Shown piece by piece: positions 42,721 to 54,399 of a stretch of DNA of 64,000 nucleotides. The stretch comes from Gambelia wislizenii (Eukaryota; Chordata; Lepidosauria; Squamata; Crotaphytidae), in NCBI GenBank assembly GCA_030847615.1, contig JAUMIR010000003.1, forward strand, positions 62,853,001 to 62,917,000, in the 5' to 3' direction. Numbering within the stretch: position 1 is the stretch's first letter; each line of letters begins with the position of its first letter. Below the pieces are notes generated by a model that ran no database searches, was not told where the DNA came from, and worked only from the letters and a program-made list of their open reading frames with translations. Position numbers and translations under genes: made by a program.

Positions 42721-42751
42721 TTCTAAGATTTAATGTAGTTAAATCTTAGAA
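42721..42751. repeat. 13-bp perfect palindrome with 5-nt loop
   Basis: 'ttctaagatttaa' (42721-42733), loop 'tgtag', exact inverse 'ttaaatcttagaa' (42739-42751), immediately before a SINE. Confidence 0.85.
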
Positions 42752-42764
42752 AGCCACACTGGAG

Positions 42765-42975
42765 AGCCAGCATGGTTTAGTGGTTTGAGCATTGGATTAT
42801 GACTCTGGAGACCAGGTTCAAGTCCCCACTCAGCCATAGAAACCCACAGGGTGACTATGGGCAGGTCACATACTCTCAGCCTCAGAGGAGGGTGATGGCA
42901 GATCTCCTCTGAACAAAGCTTGCCAAGAAAAGATAGATTTGTCTTTGGGTGAGTCAGAAACAACTTGAATTCTCA
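42765..42975 (+). mobile_element. tRNA-derived SINE
   Basis: Head 'gagccagcatggtttagtgg', B-box-like 'aggttcaagtcc' at about 42814, then 'cagggtgactatgggcaggt', 'gaacaaagcttgccaagaaa' and tail 'gtcagaaacaacttga'. Confidence 0.85.
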
Positions 42976-43162
42976 GAACAACAATGTTGTTAAGCTATAA
43001 TCTGACATTATGCACATCACCTTGGAGTGAGCCTTGGGCCAGGATTGGATTGACTGATTTAAACACTATCGGGGGTGGGGAGGTGGACTTAAGTCACTAA
43101 TTTAAATAAAAAATACATTCCTAGTATAATTCCTGAATAGGAATTCAGGAATTCCTGAATGC

Positions 43163-43390
43163 ATTGCTGTTGTGTGCCTTCAAGTCATTTCTGATTTATG
43201 GCAGCACTAAGGCAAACCCATCATGGGGTTTTCTTGTTAAGATTTGTTCAGAGGGGGGTTGCCTTTGTGTGCCTCTGAGGTTGAGAGAGTGTGACTTACC
43301 TGAGGTTACCCAGTGGGTTTCCGTGGTTGAGTTGGGATTTGAACCCTGGTTTCTAGAGTTATAGTCCAGCACTCAAACCACTCAAAATGG
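43163..43390 (-). mobile_element. tRNA-derived SINE
   Basis: Reverse-oriented copy of the same family: tail 'gctgttgtgtgccttcaagt' at the left, tRNA-like head at the right ('gggatttgaaccctgg'). An 18-bp perfect palindrome, 'attcaggaattcctgaat' (43143-43160), abuts its left end. Confidence 0.85.
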
Positions 43391-45272
43391 CTTTCAAAAT
43401 GCATACTCATTAATTTCTATGATCGTGAAACCATTTTTATTTGAAACTGAAAAAAGACTTTGTACCTCCTTGGGAGTAGGATAAAAAAATCTTCACCAAA
43501 ATTTCTTAGTATCAGAGCCATTATAAGTACATGAAATACTATGCTACATGAAGTCTAAAGTATTTTCTCTATAAAGTATTTTCTCATAAATTCATACCTT
43601 TATATACTTAAGTAAGATTTAAAAGAGAAGCTACAATAGTGGAAACTTAAATATAACTTTCTTAAATAATAAAAGTCTAGTTTATGAGACAGTGAACTTT
43701 AAAAAAGTATTAGTGTTTATTACTGAGCTTACCCTAGATCAAAGTTCATTTGTTTTCTTCTTGTGTGCATCATAGTTTGCAGTTTTCTGTGAGATGGTAA
43801 ACTAAACCTTGTATTTGATCTGCAAATTATGATTAGAAATCACAGTTAAGTTTACATAAGTAGATTATCACACAAGGCTAGAAAAGTGGAATGAACGCAG
43901 GATAGTAGTGTCTATGGCTGAACCTTATGACACAACATTGTGACTGTCTTGTAACTGGCATGTATTCCAATTATTATTGTGGTATCCCTTTTAATTGATG
44001 GGGATAACCCATCAATAGCTCTAAATATCACTATTGTTCTGCTGGTGGTCCTGGTGTGATAGGTCCCTTCACTTCTGACATTACTGCTGTCAGTACCGTG
44101 AGGGGGCTTGATTCTCCTCTCTCCACCCTCCCACTCATTATTCCAAAGTGGGCTAACTATGCCTGTTGATTTTTTTTTTTTACGAAAAAATACCTGTAGT
44201 ATGTTTGCATACTTACCACAAAACAATAAAATAAAAATAATTGTAATTGTTTTTGCTGTAATTATGCAAAATCAGCAAAGATAATTTTTTTTAAAAATGA
44301 CAAGTATGGAGTTAGCCCATTTTGGAATAGCGAGGGGGAGAGAGGAGGAAAATCAGGCCCCCCCTCACTGACTGCTGTAATGCCGAAACTGCAAGGAAGG
44401 GGACTTATCACACCAGGGGGTGAGGTTAAAGCAGTGCAATTGTGTGAAAGAAGGGAGGTGTGTGATAAGAAATGTTTTCAAAGTGATATGTTCTTTTTCC
44501 TTTCTTAACATGATTGCCCTGAGAGATTAGCCTCATGTGATAATCTTCGTAGTGTGCCTTTTTGACATCCCGTATCCTAAGGTTAAACACAACAAATAGA
44601 CCTTTTTAATGGCTTGCAGTTCCAAATTTTGCTACAGCCAGCTTTTTGAACTGAACTCAGTTATGTCTTCTGTGATCCCACCATTTACTTGTTTAAACAG
44701 ATTTGAAATAATTTCACAAAAAATGGCTTGGCTACAAAAAATTAGTTCATCATATTTCACCATTGTAAGTCATTTGTTTCCCTGCAGGAAAACAACACAC
44801 ACTCTTGTCAGTTGCATGGAACAGTTCTTGCTTGTAGCTACAAAGTAAGTAGTTATCCTGTTTTTAGAACCAGGTAGTAAATTCAGTATTAAAAGAGGTC
44901 AGGTATACCCCCAGTTATTCTCTCTGGCAATTACAATGACATGTTGCTGGCTGAGAGAAAGAGAGAGAGTAAGGGAGTGTTTGCCATTTGATGGAGATGA
45001 TGGAGTTGTGGTTAAATTTCAGAGATCTGACTTCCAAAGTGGAAGGCATTTCCACTACTGAACAGGTAAGTCTGCAGTACCTGATTCCTTCTGGGTAAAT
45101 TGTTCATGATAGTGTGATGTTCTTCTGTGCTTTATGTACATTTTATAATCATGCTTTCAGAGTTCCCAGTGTACAGACTGCAGTGACAAAGAATATGACA
45201 GCCCAGTCCTAAATCTAATCAAAAGTAAGTCCCATTGTGTTCAATAGGGCTTACTCATAGGATGGTGTAAAG

Positions 45273-46636
45273 CAGCCATTCTCAACCTTTTTACCACGGA
45301 GGAATTATTGAAATAATTTTCAGGTCTCAGGGAACCCCTACGTAAAAATTATACCCACAGCTCCCTTTTAAAAAAAAATTATAGAAACCATTAAAAAAAG
45401 ATGCTTATTATATTACACATTGCTAGCAATACATATTTGATACTTGCAGAGTAAGAAATTTCTATAATACAAATATAATATAAAATATAATATAAATATA
45501 TATCTCCAAAGTCAGAGAGTCTCAGTTTAATCATCTTGGCTTCTAGGAAGAGTTCAGGTTACCATTATCTGCTGCCTGAGGCAGCAACATGGAATCATAG
45601 AATCATAGAGTTGAAAGAGACCACAAGGGCCATCCAGTCCAACCCCCTGCCATGCAGGAATACACAAACAAATCATTCCTGACAGATGGCCATCCAGCCT
45701 CCAAAACCTCCAAAATGGAGACTCCACCACACTCCCAGGCAGTGCATTCCACTTCCAAACAGCTCTTACTATCAAAAAATTCTTCCTAATGTTTAGGTGG
45801 AATCTCTATTCCTGTAGTTTGAACCCATTGCTCGGTGTCCTAGTCTCTGGAGCAGCAGAAATCAAGCTTGCTCCATTCTCAGTATGACATCCCTTCAAAT
45901 ATTTATAGTATGGGAGTTGGTCAGTCTATTTGTGACCCCCACATTCACTTACCAGACCCTCAGTTTAAGAACCTTTTTTCTGTACTGACTCCTTTACTGT
46001 AATGGCTCTGCCCTCTCCAAATCTGATTTTAAAAGAATAAGCTGTAAGTTACTTTTATCAGAGTTCTCCCATCCACAGCTGGCGCCTGAGTAGCTGACTG
46101 ACCAGGAGGTTACTTGGATTACTCGGTCAGTTTCCCCTAATTGGCTAAGAGCTGTACAGTATTGCAATTTTCTTTCAATTTTCCTGAATTTTTTTTTTTA
46201 AAAAAAAACATCCTCATTTTGTGTTTGTACCTTTAAATCAGTTTTAGGCAAACCAGTCTTTTGCCTCAGTTCTGGGTCAGTGGCTGCTTGCAGGAAGCAA
46301 ATCACACACACACTCGTTCTTTGCCTCCTCCCTTTCCCAGACCATGAGTAGCTTCATTAGCATATCTAAAGCAGATCAAAAGCTGGGAGGGAGAGCAAGG
46401 TATTTGGCATGTAAATATCCTCCCTCCTCCACCTATAAGAGGACCCTTTGAGGCTCCGTTGGTATGAAAACATTCATTCGTTGCCTGGCTTTCTCTGTTG
46501 TAGAGGGGAGAAATAAGCCGTTTCAGCTCACCACTTCTCTGCGATTTATTAATTTATTACTATTTTCTTGCTGGAACCCCTGACCATTCTCTAGGGGAAC
46601 CCCAGGGTTCCATGGAACCCCGTTTGAGAAATGCTG
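45273..46636. mobile_element. hAT element with perfect 8-bp target duplication
   Basis: Exact direct repeats 'gtgtaaag' lie at 45265-45272 and 46637-46644. The ends are inverted: 'cagccattctcaacc' and, reading inward from the right, 'cagcatttctcaaac'. Length 1,364 bp including a nested antisense CR1 (45594-45910). No transposase frame. An 8-bp duplication and CAG...CTG ends are hAT hallmarks. Confidence 0.92.
45594..45910 (-). mobile_element. CR1 3' fragment nested in the hAT element
   Basis: Starts at the low-coordinate side with 'atcatagaatcatagagttg' (CR1 3' end) and runs to 'catcccttcaaatattta'. The encoded C-terminal block is interrupted. Inserted antisense to SEPTIN2. Confidence 0.9.
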
Positions 46637-46800
46637 GTGTAAAGTATTGCAGCTTGTGCGTGCTGTGAGCCTAGAAAGTTCAGGGTTGTTGGACAAAAAT
46701 ATGCTTTTTGTTGTGAAGATTGTTTGCTTTAAAGACTACCTGTGTAACATATTCATAATATATGTTCTATCTGTACATAATATCTATTCTAATTTTTTAG

Positions 46801-46833
46801 CAGATTGAGTGAACCTCCATAAAGATGGCTAAG
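46801..46833 (+). CDS. SEPTIN2: SEPTIN2 start-codon exon (codons 1-3)
   Basis: The ATG at 46825-46827 is followed by GCT and AAG, then a donor GTAAGA at 46834. The encoded start Met-Ala-Lys joins in frame (phase 0) to the exon at 54400. The ATG has a good initiation context (A at -3, G at +4) and an in-frame TGA four codons upstream (46810-46812), so translation cannot begin earlier in this exon. The acceptor is a tandem NAGNAG, 'ttttttAGCAG', so the exon is 33 nt (from 46801) or 30 nt (from 46804). The three-base difference is untranslated. Septin 2 is a GTP-binding cytoskeletal protein that assembles with SEPT6- and SEPT7-type partners into filaments at membranes, the cleavage furrow and cilia. 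The residue after Met is Ala here; Ser is what I recall for mammalian and avian proteins. Confidence 0.88.
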
Positions 46834-47009
46834 GTAAGAAGTGATGACCAAATGTTGTGTATTTTATTGGTTTCAGAATATTTATTTATTACAATTGTTT
46901 ATAGCCCATTCAGGATATAAATCATTTCTGTGTATCTTACAAATAACATTAATTAACCATAATAAACACTATTAAAATGTATATTGTGAATATATGAAAC
47001 AATGATCCC

Positions 47010-47125
47010 GTATGTTACCTTCCAGTCATCTGTTGGCTTACAGTGATTCTATGAATTTCATAGCATTTTCTTAGGCAAGGAATACTCATAGGTGGTTTTC
47101 ATAGTTCCTTCCTCTGATGCTGTCC
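47010..47125 (-). mobile_element. 5S SINE 3' fragment
   Basis: On the minus strand: 'catcagaggaaggaactatg', 'ttccttgcctaagaaaatgc', 'catagaatcactgtaagc'. It is the non-5S body and tail only; the 5S-like head is missing. Confidence 0.7.
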
Positions 47126-48930
47126 CCTTTATCAAAGATACAAATGTTTTTTAGAGAATATTGTTTCTTTTGGAAAGAAGGAAGAGAAAAGCATCATGCA
47201 GTTACAAATGGACTAATGTGTTGTCCACCCCACCCCAGGTTCCATGAATGAAGCAGGGCAGTTCCATAATAAGAGCCTTGTCTGGAAATATCTCTGTTCT
47301 CAAATAATATAGTTCTGAAATTACGCAGTTTCCACAGATGGTGGCAGAGAGAGGAGTATCTTGCAAAATTAATATTCCTTTTGCTGCTCCGTGTTGCATT
47401 TGTTTTATATTACCACAGCCAGCCTTGATTTTTTTTTTTAATTAAAAGATTGTGGAAAATCTGCCAGTTCAAATGTATAGGGATTGTTTTTTCTTCATTT
47501 TCTCTCTTTGTAAACAACAGTAGTTAAAAAGATACTTGCTTGCCTATCAACCTATTCTAATGAAGGCATTTAATAATGCTGACAATCAGTGGGGAATTAA
47601 AAAGCAACAATTAAACCTAATTTTCAACTTTATGACTTTACTCAAATTAAACATTAAAATTATTCTGTATCTTGTGTTGATTCCCATAAGAATAAGAAGA
47701 GTTCTATTGTCCCTTCTGTAGATGTTTCCTGTGTGCCTTAGTGCCATTCCTGTTTAAGCCACTTTCTTGTGTAAAGCATTTGAATCATACTTTCAGTGTT
47801 GAAGGTTTACATTCAATCCCCTTCCGGATAGTGTTCTACATTGTCTGTTTTTCATTCTTTTATTAGTTGCATTTATCTTTTCTCCAATGAGCTCAAGGAG
47901 ACTTAAATGGCTTTCTTCTTCCCTGCTTTACCCTTCTTACAGTGCTGTCAGGCTGAGGGAGAGTAACTGAACCAAAATCATGAGTTTCATGATTCAGTGA
48001 CTATTAAAATAGGGTTCTTCTAAGTCCCAGTCCCAACACTAACATGTACCATGCTGGCTCTCTTTATTGTGAATTATTGCACTTAATAAGTCATTAAATA
48101 TTTTAATCTTAATCTTTTTATTTTTGTAATAACATTTAAAGAAGAAATAACTGTATTACAACTTGAAATTTGTCATTCTAAACTGCAACAAATAAAATCT
48201 ACTCTGATTCTTCAGCCTTGACTCTCCAATAAATTATGTCACGTTGGATGTAATGACAACATGCCATGTTTGCCAGATGCCAGTTCAGTATGAGTGGGAC
48301 TTCAGCTTTATTTCTATGGTTTGCAGAACAGACCTTGTCTGTATTCAATAAATTAATAACCTATGTTAGTCAGTTTCTAGTGCTATGTTCTTTAACTCTG
48401 ACCCAGGCAGATAAAAATTGTGTTGAGTGCCTTCTGAGGTATGTTCAAGAGAATGTTGTGTAGCTGCATTATACAGTATTGTGAGATAATTTCCTGCCAC
48501 AATTGCAAACAGACTATATTGAGCTGAATTTTCTCCAATGAAGGAAGAACTTAGTTGTGCCAGACACCCTGCAGATACCCAATGCATGTCACATTAGTGC
48601 TGCTACATCTGGTGCACCATCCTGCTGCCCTACTGCAGAAGTAACAGCAAGAAGGAACTTGCTCTGTCAAATGGTGACAACATACATTAGGTCTTCAATA
48701 AGTAGATCTGTCAGTTTTAAACTGGTGAAAAAATATTCCCCATCATATTTAAGTGTGGAAATATAGTGCAGCCAGTATTGTCATCACACTTTGAGTTAGG
48801 CTTCCTAGGGTGTAGCAAGCTGCCTGTCTGTGTAAATGTCTCCTTTCAGTAATATGATGCCTTAGCACTTCATGATCACACTTTTATCAGATATTTTCCT
48901 GATTCCTTTGCTACTGGGATGGACATACTA

Positions 48931-50001
48931 CAGGTTGAGCCTCCCTTATACAGAAATCCAAAAACTTCCAAGAACTGAAACTATTTGCCACCAGTCACCT
49001 GCTTCCACTTTTGAGGCAGCAGTGACTGCGGTGCTCCTGCTTACTTGTCTTGCAGGTCCGCAGTCTCTCTCCAGTCTCGCATCTTGTTCGTGTATGAGAC
49101 ATGAGGCTGGAGAAGGACTGACGGCTGTGGCAGCCAAGTGAAGTGCTAGTTGGCAGTGGTGGCTGGATCCACTTGGACTTTTCCTTTACTTGCCAGCTAC
49201 GAGGTCTACTTTGCTAAAAGGGTGGAAAGTGTTCTGACAGCCAGGGAAGTGTCTGGGATGTTTGCTTTTTAAAGGGGCCTTGTGTAAGTGGAGCCACAGG
49301 AACCGGAGTCCTTTCCCTCCTTCTCTCTTCCTGCCATCAAATTTCTGGTTGTGGTGGAGCAAGGGCTCCTTGAGGGAAAACTCAGCAGTCACTGGACATA
49401 CGACTCACTCCCTTTTCCCCCATCCTTCATTCACTATGGTGAGCAGCAGTGGCACCAAGACTGAGTTCATCGTCAGGAACAAATATATATTGGGGTGGAA
49501 AATCAGCTCACGCTCCTTTGGGGATATATACCTAGCTGTCAATATCACCAACGGGGAGGTAATGGCCAGAGGCCACCATGGCCTTTCCACTTTCCTTACC
49601 CATCTTCATCCACAGTCACTTCCATGTCAGTACGTAGTCAGAAAACATAGCCCTCCTTGAAGTGGAGGTTTTCAAGTCTTAAGCTGTAGTCTTACTCCAG
49701 TCCACCTGAATTTTGAAAGCTATTCCTCTGCCGTTTTTGTGTCTTGCAACTAGTTTCTGTTAGTGCATATTTCTTTAACATCTCCTGAAGCGTAGTGCTC
49801 GGCATGAATCCATGCCTCTCATCATTTCACAGATCCTCAGTCTTTATCCAGCCTTGACCCTTATTCATGTATGAGACGCAAGGATCTCTGAAATGGCGAA
49901 AGGCGTATATGTATATGCAAATACAGGTATTCAAAAAACAATACAAAATACAAAACACTTCTGGTCCCAAACATTTGAGATAAGGGGGGGGGCTCAACCT
50001 G
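48931..50001. mobile_element. 1,071-bp TA-flanked TIR element
   Basis: TA (48929-48930) then CAGGTTGAGCCTCCCTTAT. The right end reads GATAAGGGGGGGGGCTCAACCTG, then TA (50002-50003), quoted as ends only. The inner termini 'cagaaatccaaaaacttcc' and 'cttctggtcccaaacatttg' continue the family pattern known from Tigger-type elements. The interior has inverted segments around 'gtgtatgagacatgagg' (49090) and 'catgtatgagacgcaagg' (49868), and no transposase. The open frames inside (for example 49262-49660) look like chance frames. Confidence 0.85.
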
Positions 50002-51094
50002 TACTACTGGAATAAGCACTTACATCTAAACTCAAATCAGTTTTATACCACTTTTGAAGCTGCTCAACAAACATAGTTCACATGTTCCAACAGGCAGCCA
50101 GTTTATCATTGACTATATGTCAGTCTTGTTTCCTTGTTATCAAGATTCAGGCACCTCATAAATTCATGAACTCTCTTTAGGCTTATTGCTGTTGTAAAGT
50201 GGTAACACCGTAGACTGCAGGCATGTTGTACCTCTGTTCGTTTTATAGATTATGCAGTAAACTGTGTTTCGTATGAGAAGGAATTTCAAGCTTTCTAGCA
50301 TGCTTCTTTCTTTGCGCTCTTCTTTGGCCTTGAGCATTCTGTACAGTGAAAGGTCTGTGGATGCTGCACCAGATGCTTCCATCCCTGTCTCTCATTATGT
50401 CACTATATCTACTTCTTCCTTCTTGAGCAATTAGTTTCCTATGCCCATGCCGCTTTTCCTCCTTTAAGTCTTTTGTCCCTTGGACACCACAGGTACAGGA
50501 TCCACCCCCATGTGCATGTGCTATAGGAGCTATCTGCATGTATCCCATACATATGGAAGTGACTGATAGGACCCAGTCACATGTTGTTGAAGGCAGTTTC
50601 AGAGTTTGCTTCTCAACCATGCGTGTATTTTACAAATACTCTTGAGTGCCCTGAGCAGCTTTCAGCAAATTTATAGTGTTTTCATCTTCAGATGTACAAT
50701 AATCATTCTTAGAGTCACTCTGTAAGAGCAATTCAAGAACATCCTCTAGATTACATTGTGTTTCATTGCTTTTCTAGACTGCAAAACACACAATGCAAAA
50801 ACACGTATTGCCAGGTGCAGAGTTAACAGTTTTCCCATCTCTGCTTCTGTCAGTGGGAAATACCAAGAATTACAGCCCCATATGAAAGTATTTGAGGAGT
50901 ATATGAAGTATTTGAGGAGACTGAATAAATAGACAGTTAAGTCTTAGTCTCAAGAATTTTGGTGATTTGTTTACTAATACATTTGTTCTCACTACTATAC
51001 ATGCATCTAAACACATTCTTTAAAATAAGTGCCTGTATACCTGGAACATGTTTGGAGCCCCTCCTCCAGATGTCTCCACTACCTCAAGTGGTGG

Positions 51095-51351
51095 TGGTGA
51101 TGATTATATTTATTTATATTCCATCTTTTCCCTAAAGTTGGTGCTCAGGTTGGCTTACAATTTCAAACAGAAATAATAAAGCTAAAAGCATACAAACAGT
51201 GAACAATAGAATGGACTTACACTATTCACAATACGAAAACAATGTAAACATACAATTAAAAAGATAAAAAGCTAAGAACAGTTAAGTTTAAAGCAATACA
51301 GCACCCTCTTACAGGTCTGTGCTTTTAAAATATTCTATTTAAAAAAAACTC
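51095..51351. repeat. Family R repeat, left part
   Basis: 'ttatattccatcttttccct', 'gctcaggttggcttacaat' and A-rich continuation, as at 27950. The copy resumes at 53691 after CR1 insertions. Confidence 0.55.
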
Positions 51352-52378
51352 AGAAATGTAATCTCAGAACCACTGGCAATAATCTTTGAGAATTCCTGGA
51401 GAATAGAAGTCCCAGAAGGAGGACAAATTCCTTGGAGGAGAGCAAACGTTATCCCCATCTTCAAAAAGGGGGGGTGGGGAAAGGACCCGAACAATTATTG
51501 TCCGGTCAGCCTGACATCAATACCAGGAAAGATTCTAGAGCAGACCATTAAACAGTCAGTTTGTAAGCACTTAGAAAAAGTCAACATGGGTTTCTCAACA
51601 AGTCATGGCAGAGTGATTTTATCTCTCCTTTTTTTTTTCTATACAATTTCAAGCTTGGTAGATGAAGGGAATGATGTGAATGTAGCATATCTTGATTTCA
51701 GTAAAGCCTTTGACAAAGTCCCCCATGATATTCTTGCAATTAAGCTAGTAAAATGTGGGCTAGTCAGTGCTACTGTTAGGTGGATTTGTAATTGGGTTGA
51801 CTGACCGAACCCAAAGGATAGTCACCAATGACTCCTCTTCATCCTGGAGAGACATGACTAGTAAGGTGACACAGGGTTCTGTCCTGGATCCAGTGCTATT
51901 CAACATTTTTGTCAATGACTTGGATGATGGAATAGAGGACATGCTTATCACATTTGCAGATGACACCAAATTAGGTGGGGTAGCGAATGTCCCAGAGGAT
52001 GAGATGAGAATTCAAAATGACATTAACAGATCTGCGTCAAAAACTAACAAAATGAATTTCAACAAGGAGAAATGTAACCTACTATATTTAGGCATAAAAA
52101 ATGAAAGGCAGAGATATAGGTAGGGTGACACCTGGCTTAACAACAATACATGTGAAAGGGATCTAGATCATGTGAAAGGGATCTAGGAGATCTAGACCAC
52201 AAGCTGAACATGAGAGAAGTGTGATGTGGCAGCTAAAAAAGCCAGTGCTATTCTGGGCTGCATGAATAGGAGTACTGCATAGTGCTTAGATCGAGGGATG
52301 TAATAGTACCACTTAATCGTGCTTTGGTCTGACGTCACCTGGAATACTCTGTCTAGTTCTGGACACTGCAATTCAAGA
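51352..52378 (+). mobile_element. CR1 LINE, left part (interrupted)
   Basis: Covers the RT from its N-terminal region ('gcaaacgttatccccatctt', NYCPVSLTSIPGKI-like) through SKAFDKVPHDI at about 51700 and FADDTKLGGVANV at 51953-51991 into the thumb. Frames are broken. It carries a small local duplication 'catgtgaaagggatctag' at about 52148-52187. It stops at 'gcaattcaaga' and continues at 53217. Confidence 0.9.
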
Positions 52379-53216
52379 ATCATAGAATCATAGAGTTGGA
52401 AGAGACTTCAAGGGCCATCCAGTCCAACCCCTGCTATGCAGGAATACACAAATCATTCCCGACAGATGGTCATCCAGCCTCTGTTTAAAAACCTCCAAAG
52501 AAGGAGACTCCCAACACACTCCCGAGGCAGTGTATACCACTTCCAAACAACTTTTACTGTCAGGAAATTCTTCCTAATGTTTAGGTGGAATCTCTTTTCC
52601 TGTAGTTTGAACCCATTGCTCCGTGTCCTAGTCTCTGGAGCAGCAGAAAACAAGCCTGCTCCATGCTCAGTATGACTTCCCTTCAAATATTTAAACATGA
52701 CTATCATGTCCCCTCTCAGCCTTCTCTTCTCCAGACTAAATATGCCCAGTTCCCTAAGCCGCACCTCATAGGTCATGGTTTCCAGACCTCCCACCATCCT
52801 GGTTGCCCTCCTCAGGACATGTTCCAGCTTCTCAATATCCTTCCTAAATTGTGGTGCCCAGAACTGGACACAGTTTTCCAGGTGAGGTCTGACCAAAGCA
52901 AAATAGAGTGACACTATTACTTCCCTTGATCTAGACACTATACTCCTATTGATGCAGCCTAGGATCGCATTGTCTTTTTTAGCTGCTGCGTCACACTGCT
53001 GACTCATGTTCAGTTTGTGGTCCACTAAGACTCCTAGATCCTTTTTGCATGTACTGCCCTCAACCCATGTGTCACCCATCCTATATCTGTGCATTTCATT
53101 TTTAGTGCCCAAGTGTAGTATCCTACATTTCTCCCTGTTGAAATTCATTTGTTACTATTGGCCCAGCTTCCTAATCTGTTAAGGTCATTTTGAATTCTGA
53201 TCCTGTCCTCTGGGGT
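52379..53216 (-). mobile_element. Antisense CR1 inserted into the CR1
   Basis: The minus-strand frame 52453-53148 (231 codons) runs from MNFNREKCRILHLGTKNEMH through SREVIVSLYFALVRPH to LFSAAPETRTRSNGFKLQEK with little damage. The 3' end 'atcatagaatcatagagttg' is at 52379. It is 5'-truncated at the 'gatcctgtcctctggggta' position. The short repeat 'aaga' flanks it (52375-52378 and 53217 region). Confidence 0.93.
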
Positions 53217-53690
53217 AAGAAGGATATTGACAAGTTGTAACGCGTCTAGAAGAGGGTGAAGAAAATGGTGAAAGGTCTGGAAGTCATGCCCTATGAGGAG
53301 CAGCTTAGGGAGCTTGGTATGTTTAGCCTGGAGAAGAGAAGGTTAAGAGGGGACATGATAGCCATGTTTAAATATTTGAAGGGATGTCCTATTGAGGATG
53401 GAGCAGGCTTGTTTTCTGCTGCTCCAGAGACTAGGACACGGAGCAATGGGTTCAAACTACAGGAAAAGAGATTCCACCTAAACATTAGGAAGAAATTCCT
53501 GACATCAAGAACTGTTTGGAAGTGCAATACACTGCCTTGTAGTGTGGTAGAGTCTCCTTTGGAGGTTTTTAAACAGAGGCTGGATGGCCATCTGTTGGGA
53601 ATGATATGATTGTGTATTCCTGCATGGCAGGGGGTTGGACTGGATGGCCCTTGTGGTCTCTTCTGATTCTGTGATTCTGTAAAAACCTAC
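53217..53690 (+). mobile_element. CR1 LINE, right part of the interrupted copy
   Basis: Continues the element left at 52378: 'agaaggatattgacaagttg', then frame 53256-53609 with MPYEEQLRELGMFSLEKRR and LFSAAPETRTRSNGFKLQEK, and the 3' end 'gattctgtgattctgt'. Confidence 0.9.
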
Positions 53691-54090
53691 CAAGAATGAA
53701 AAGGTCTTTGCCTGCTGATGGAAAGACAGCAAAGATGGGGCTGTTCTGGCCTTGCTGGGAAGGGAGTTCCAGAGTCTAGGGGCAGCTTCCAGGAGGGCTT
53801 TGTCTCACATCCTCACCAGCCATGAACTGGTAAGATGTAAGAGGCTGTTGTTTCAGCAAATGATGAGGGAAACACAATAAACAGCCATGGAAGGAACAGC
53901 CCACTTCCAAATACAGTACTTGGCTTCTTGGAGTTCTTCAGAAATAAACTTGCTATGGAACAGGCAATTGCGTAAGCTACTCTTCCCATCATTAGCTTTG
54001 AGGGCCTACTTCCTGGAGGCCAGGGATTTGGAAACAGTCCACTCAGAAATGGCTGCTGCCACTGCCACTTCCCTGTGAGCAAATACAGTT
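53691..54090. repeat. Family R repeat, right part
   Basis: 'gaatgaaaaggtctttgcct', 'ttgctgggaagggagttcca' and 'ggcagcttccaggagggctt' correspond to 28180-28280 in the uninterrupted copy. This shows CR1 inserted into family R. Confidence 0.55.
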
Positions 54091-54171
54091 AATGTAGTGG
54101 GCTGTTATGCTAACTAAGGGCTCCAACTGGATTCTGGTCTTGAATTGACACTGTTCCAAGTTAATATTAGC

Positions 54172-54200
54172 CTATATATATATATATATATATGTATATA
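54172..54200. repeat. (AT)n microsatellite
   Basis: Twelve or more 'ta' units about 200 bp upstream of the coding exon. Confidence 0.93.
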
Positions 54201-54399
54201 AAATTAAATTACTAATCAGTAATATAAATATTATCAGCTTTGAGGGCCTCACATATGGTGAAACCTAGGGGAAGTAATGTAGAGAAGTGGGCAGGAGACC
54301 AGGGGAATTATTTCCATCTTTGGTTTAATGTATGTAATAGTATCTAATCTCTAATAAGATTATTTTTTTATTTAAATTTAATCTTTTGTTTGTTTACAG

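Larger units (their letters stand above)
39282..46800 (+). other. SEPTIN2: SEPTIN2 5' intron (inferred)
   Basis: About 7.5 kb between the candidate first exon and the start-codon exon. Repeats within it are listed separately. The intervals 40613-41269, 41391-42082 and 43391-45264 hold nothing I recognise. An additional untranslated exon cannot be excluded. Confidence 0.5.
46834..54399 (+). other. SEPTIN2: SEPTIN2 intron between the first two coding exons
   Basis: Donor GTAAGA at 46834 and acceptor TTTGTTTACAG ending at 54399, about 7.6 kb. Repeats within are listed separately. 46870-46990 has an A/T-rich piece that may be family R. 47126-48930 and 50004-51094 hold no recognised gene or repeat. 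Confidence 0.85.

Noticed and set aside
49262..49660. 132-residue open frame, + strand, that might be an exon.
   Set aside because: It lies wholly inside the 1,071-bp TIR element, has no domain and no splice context.
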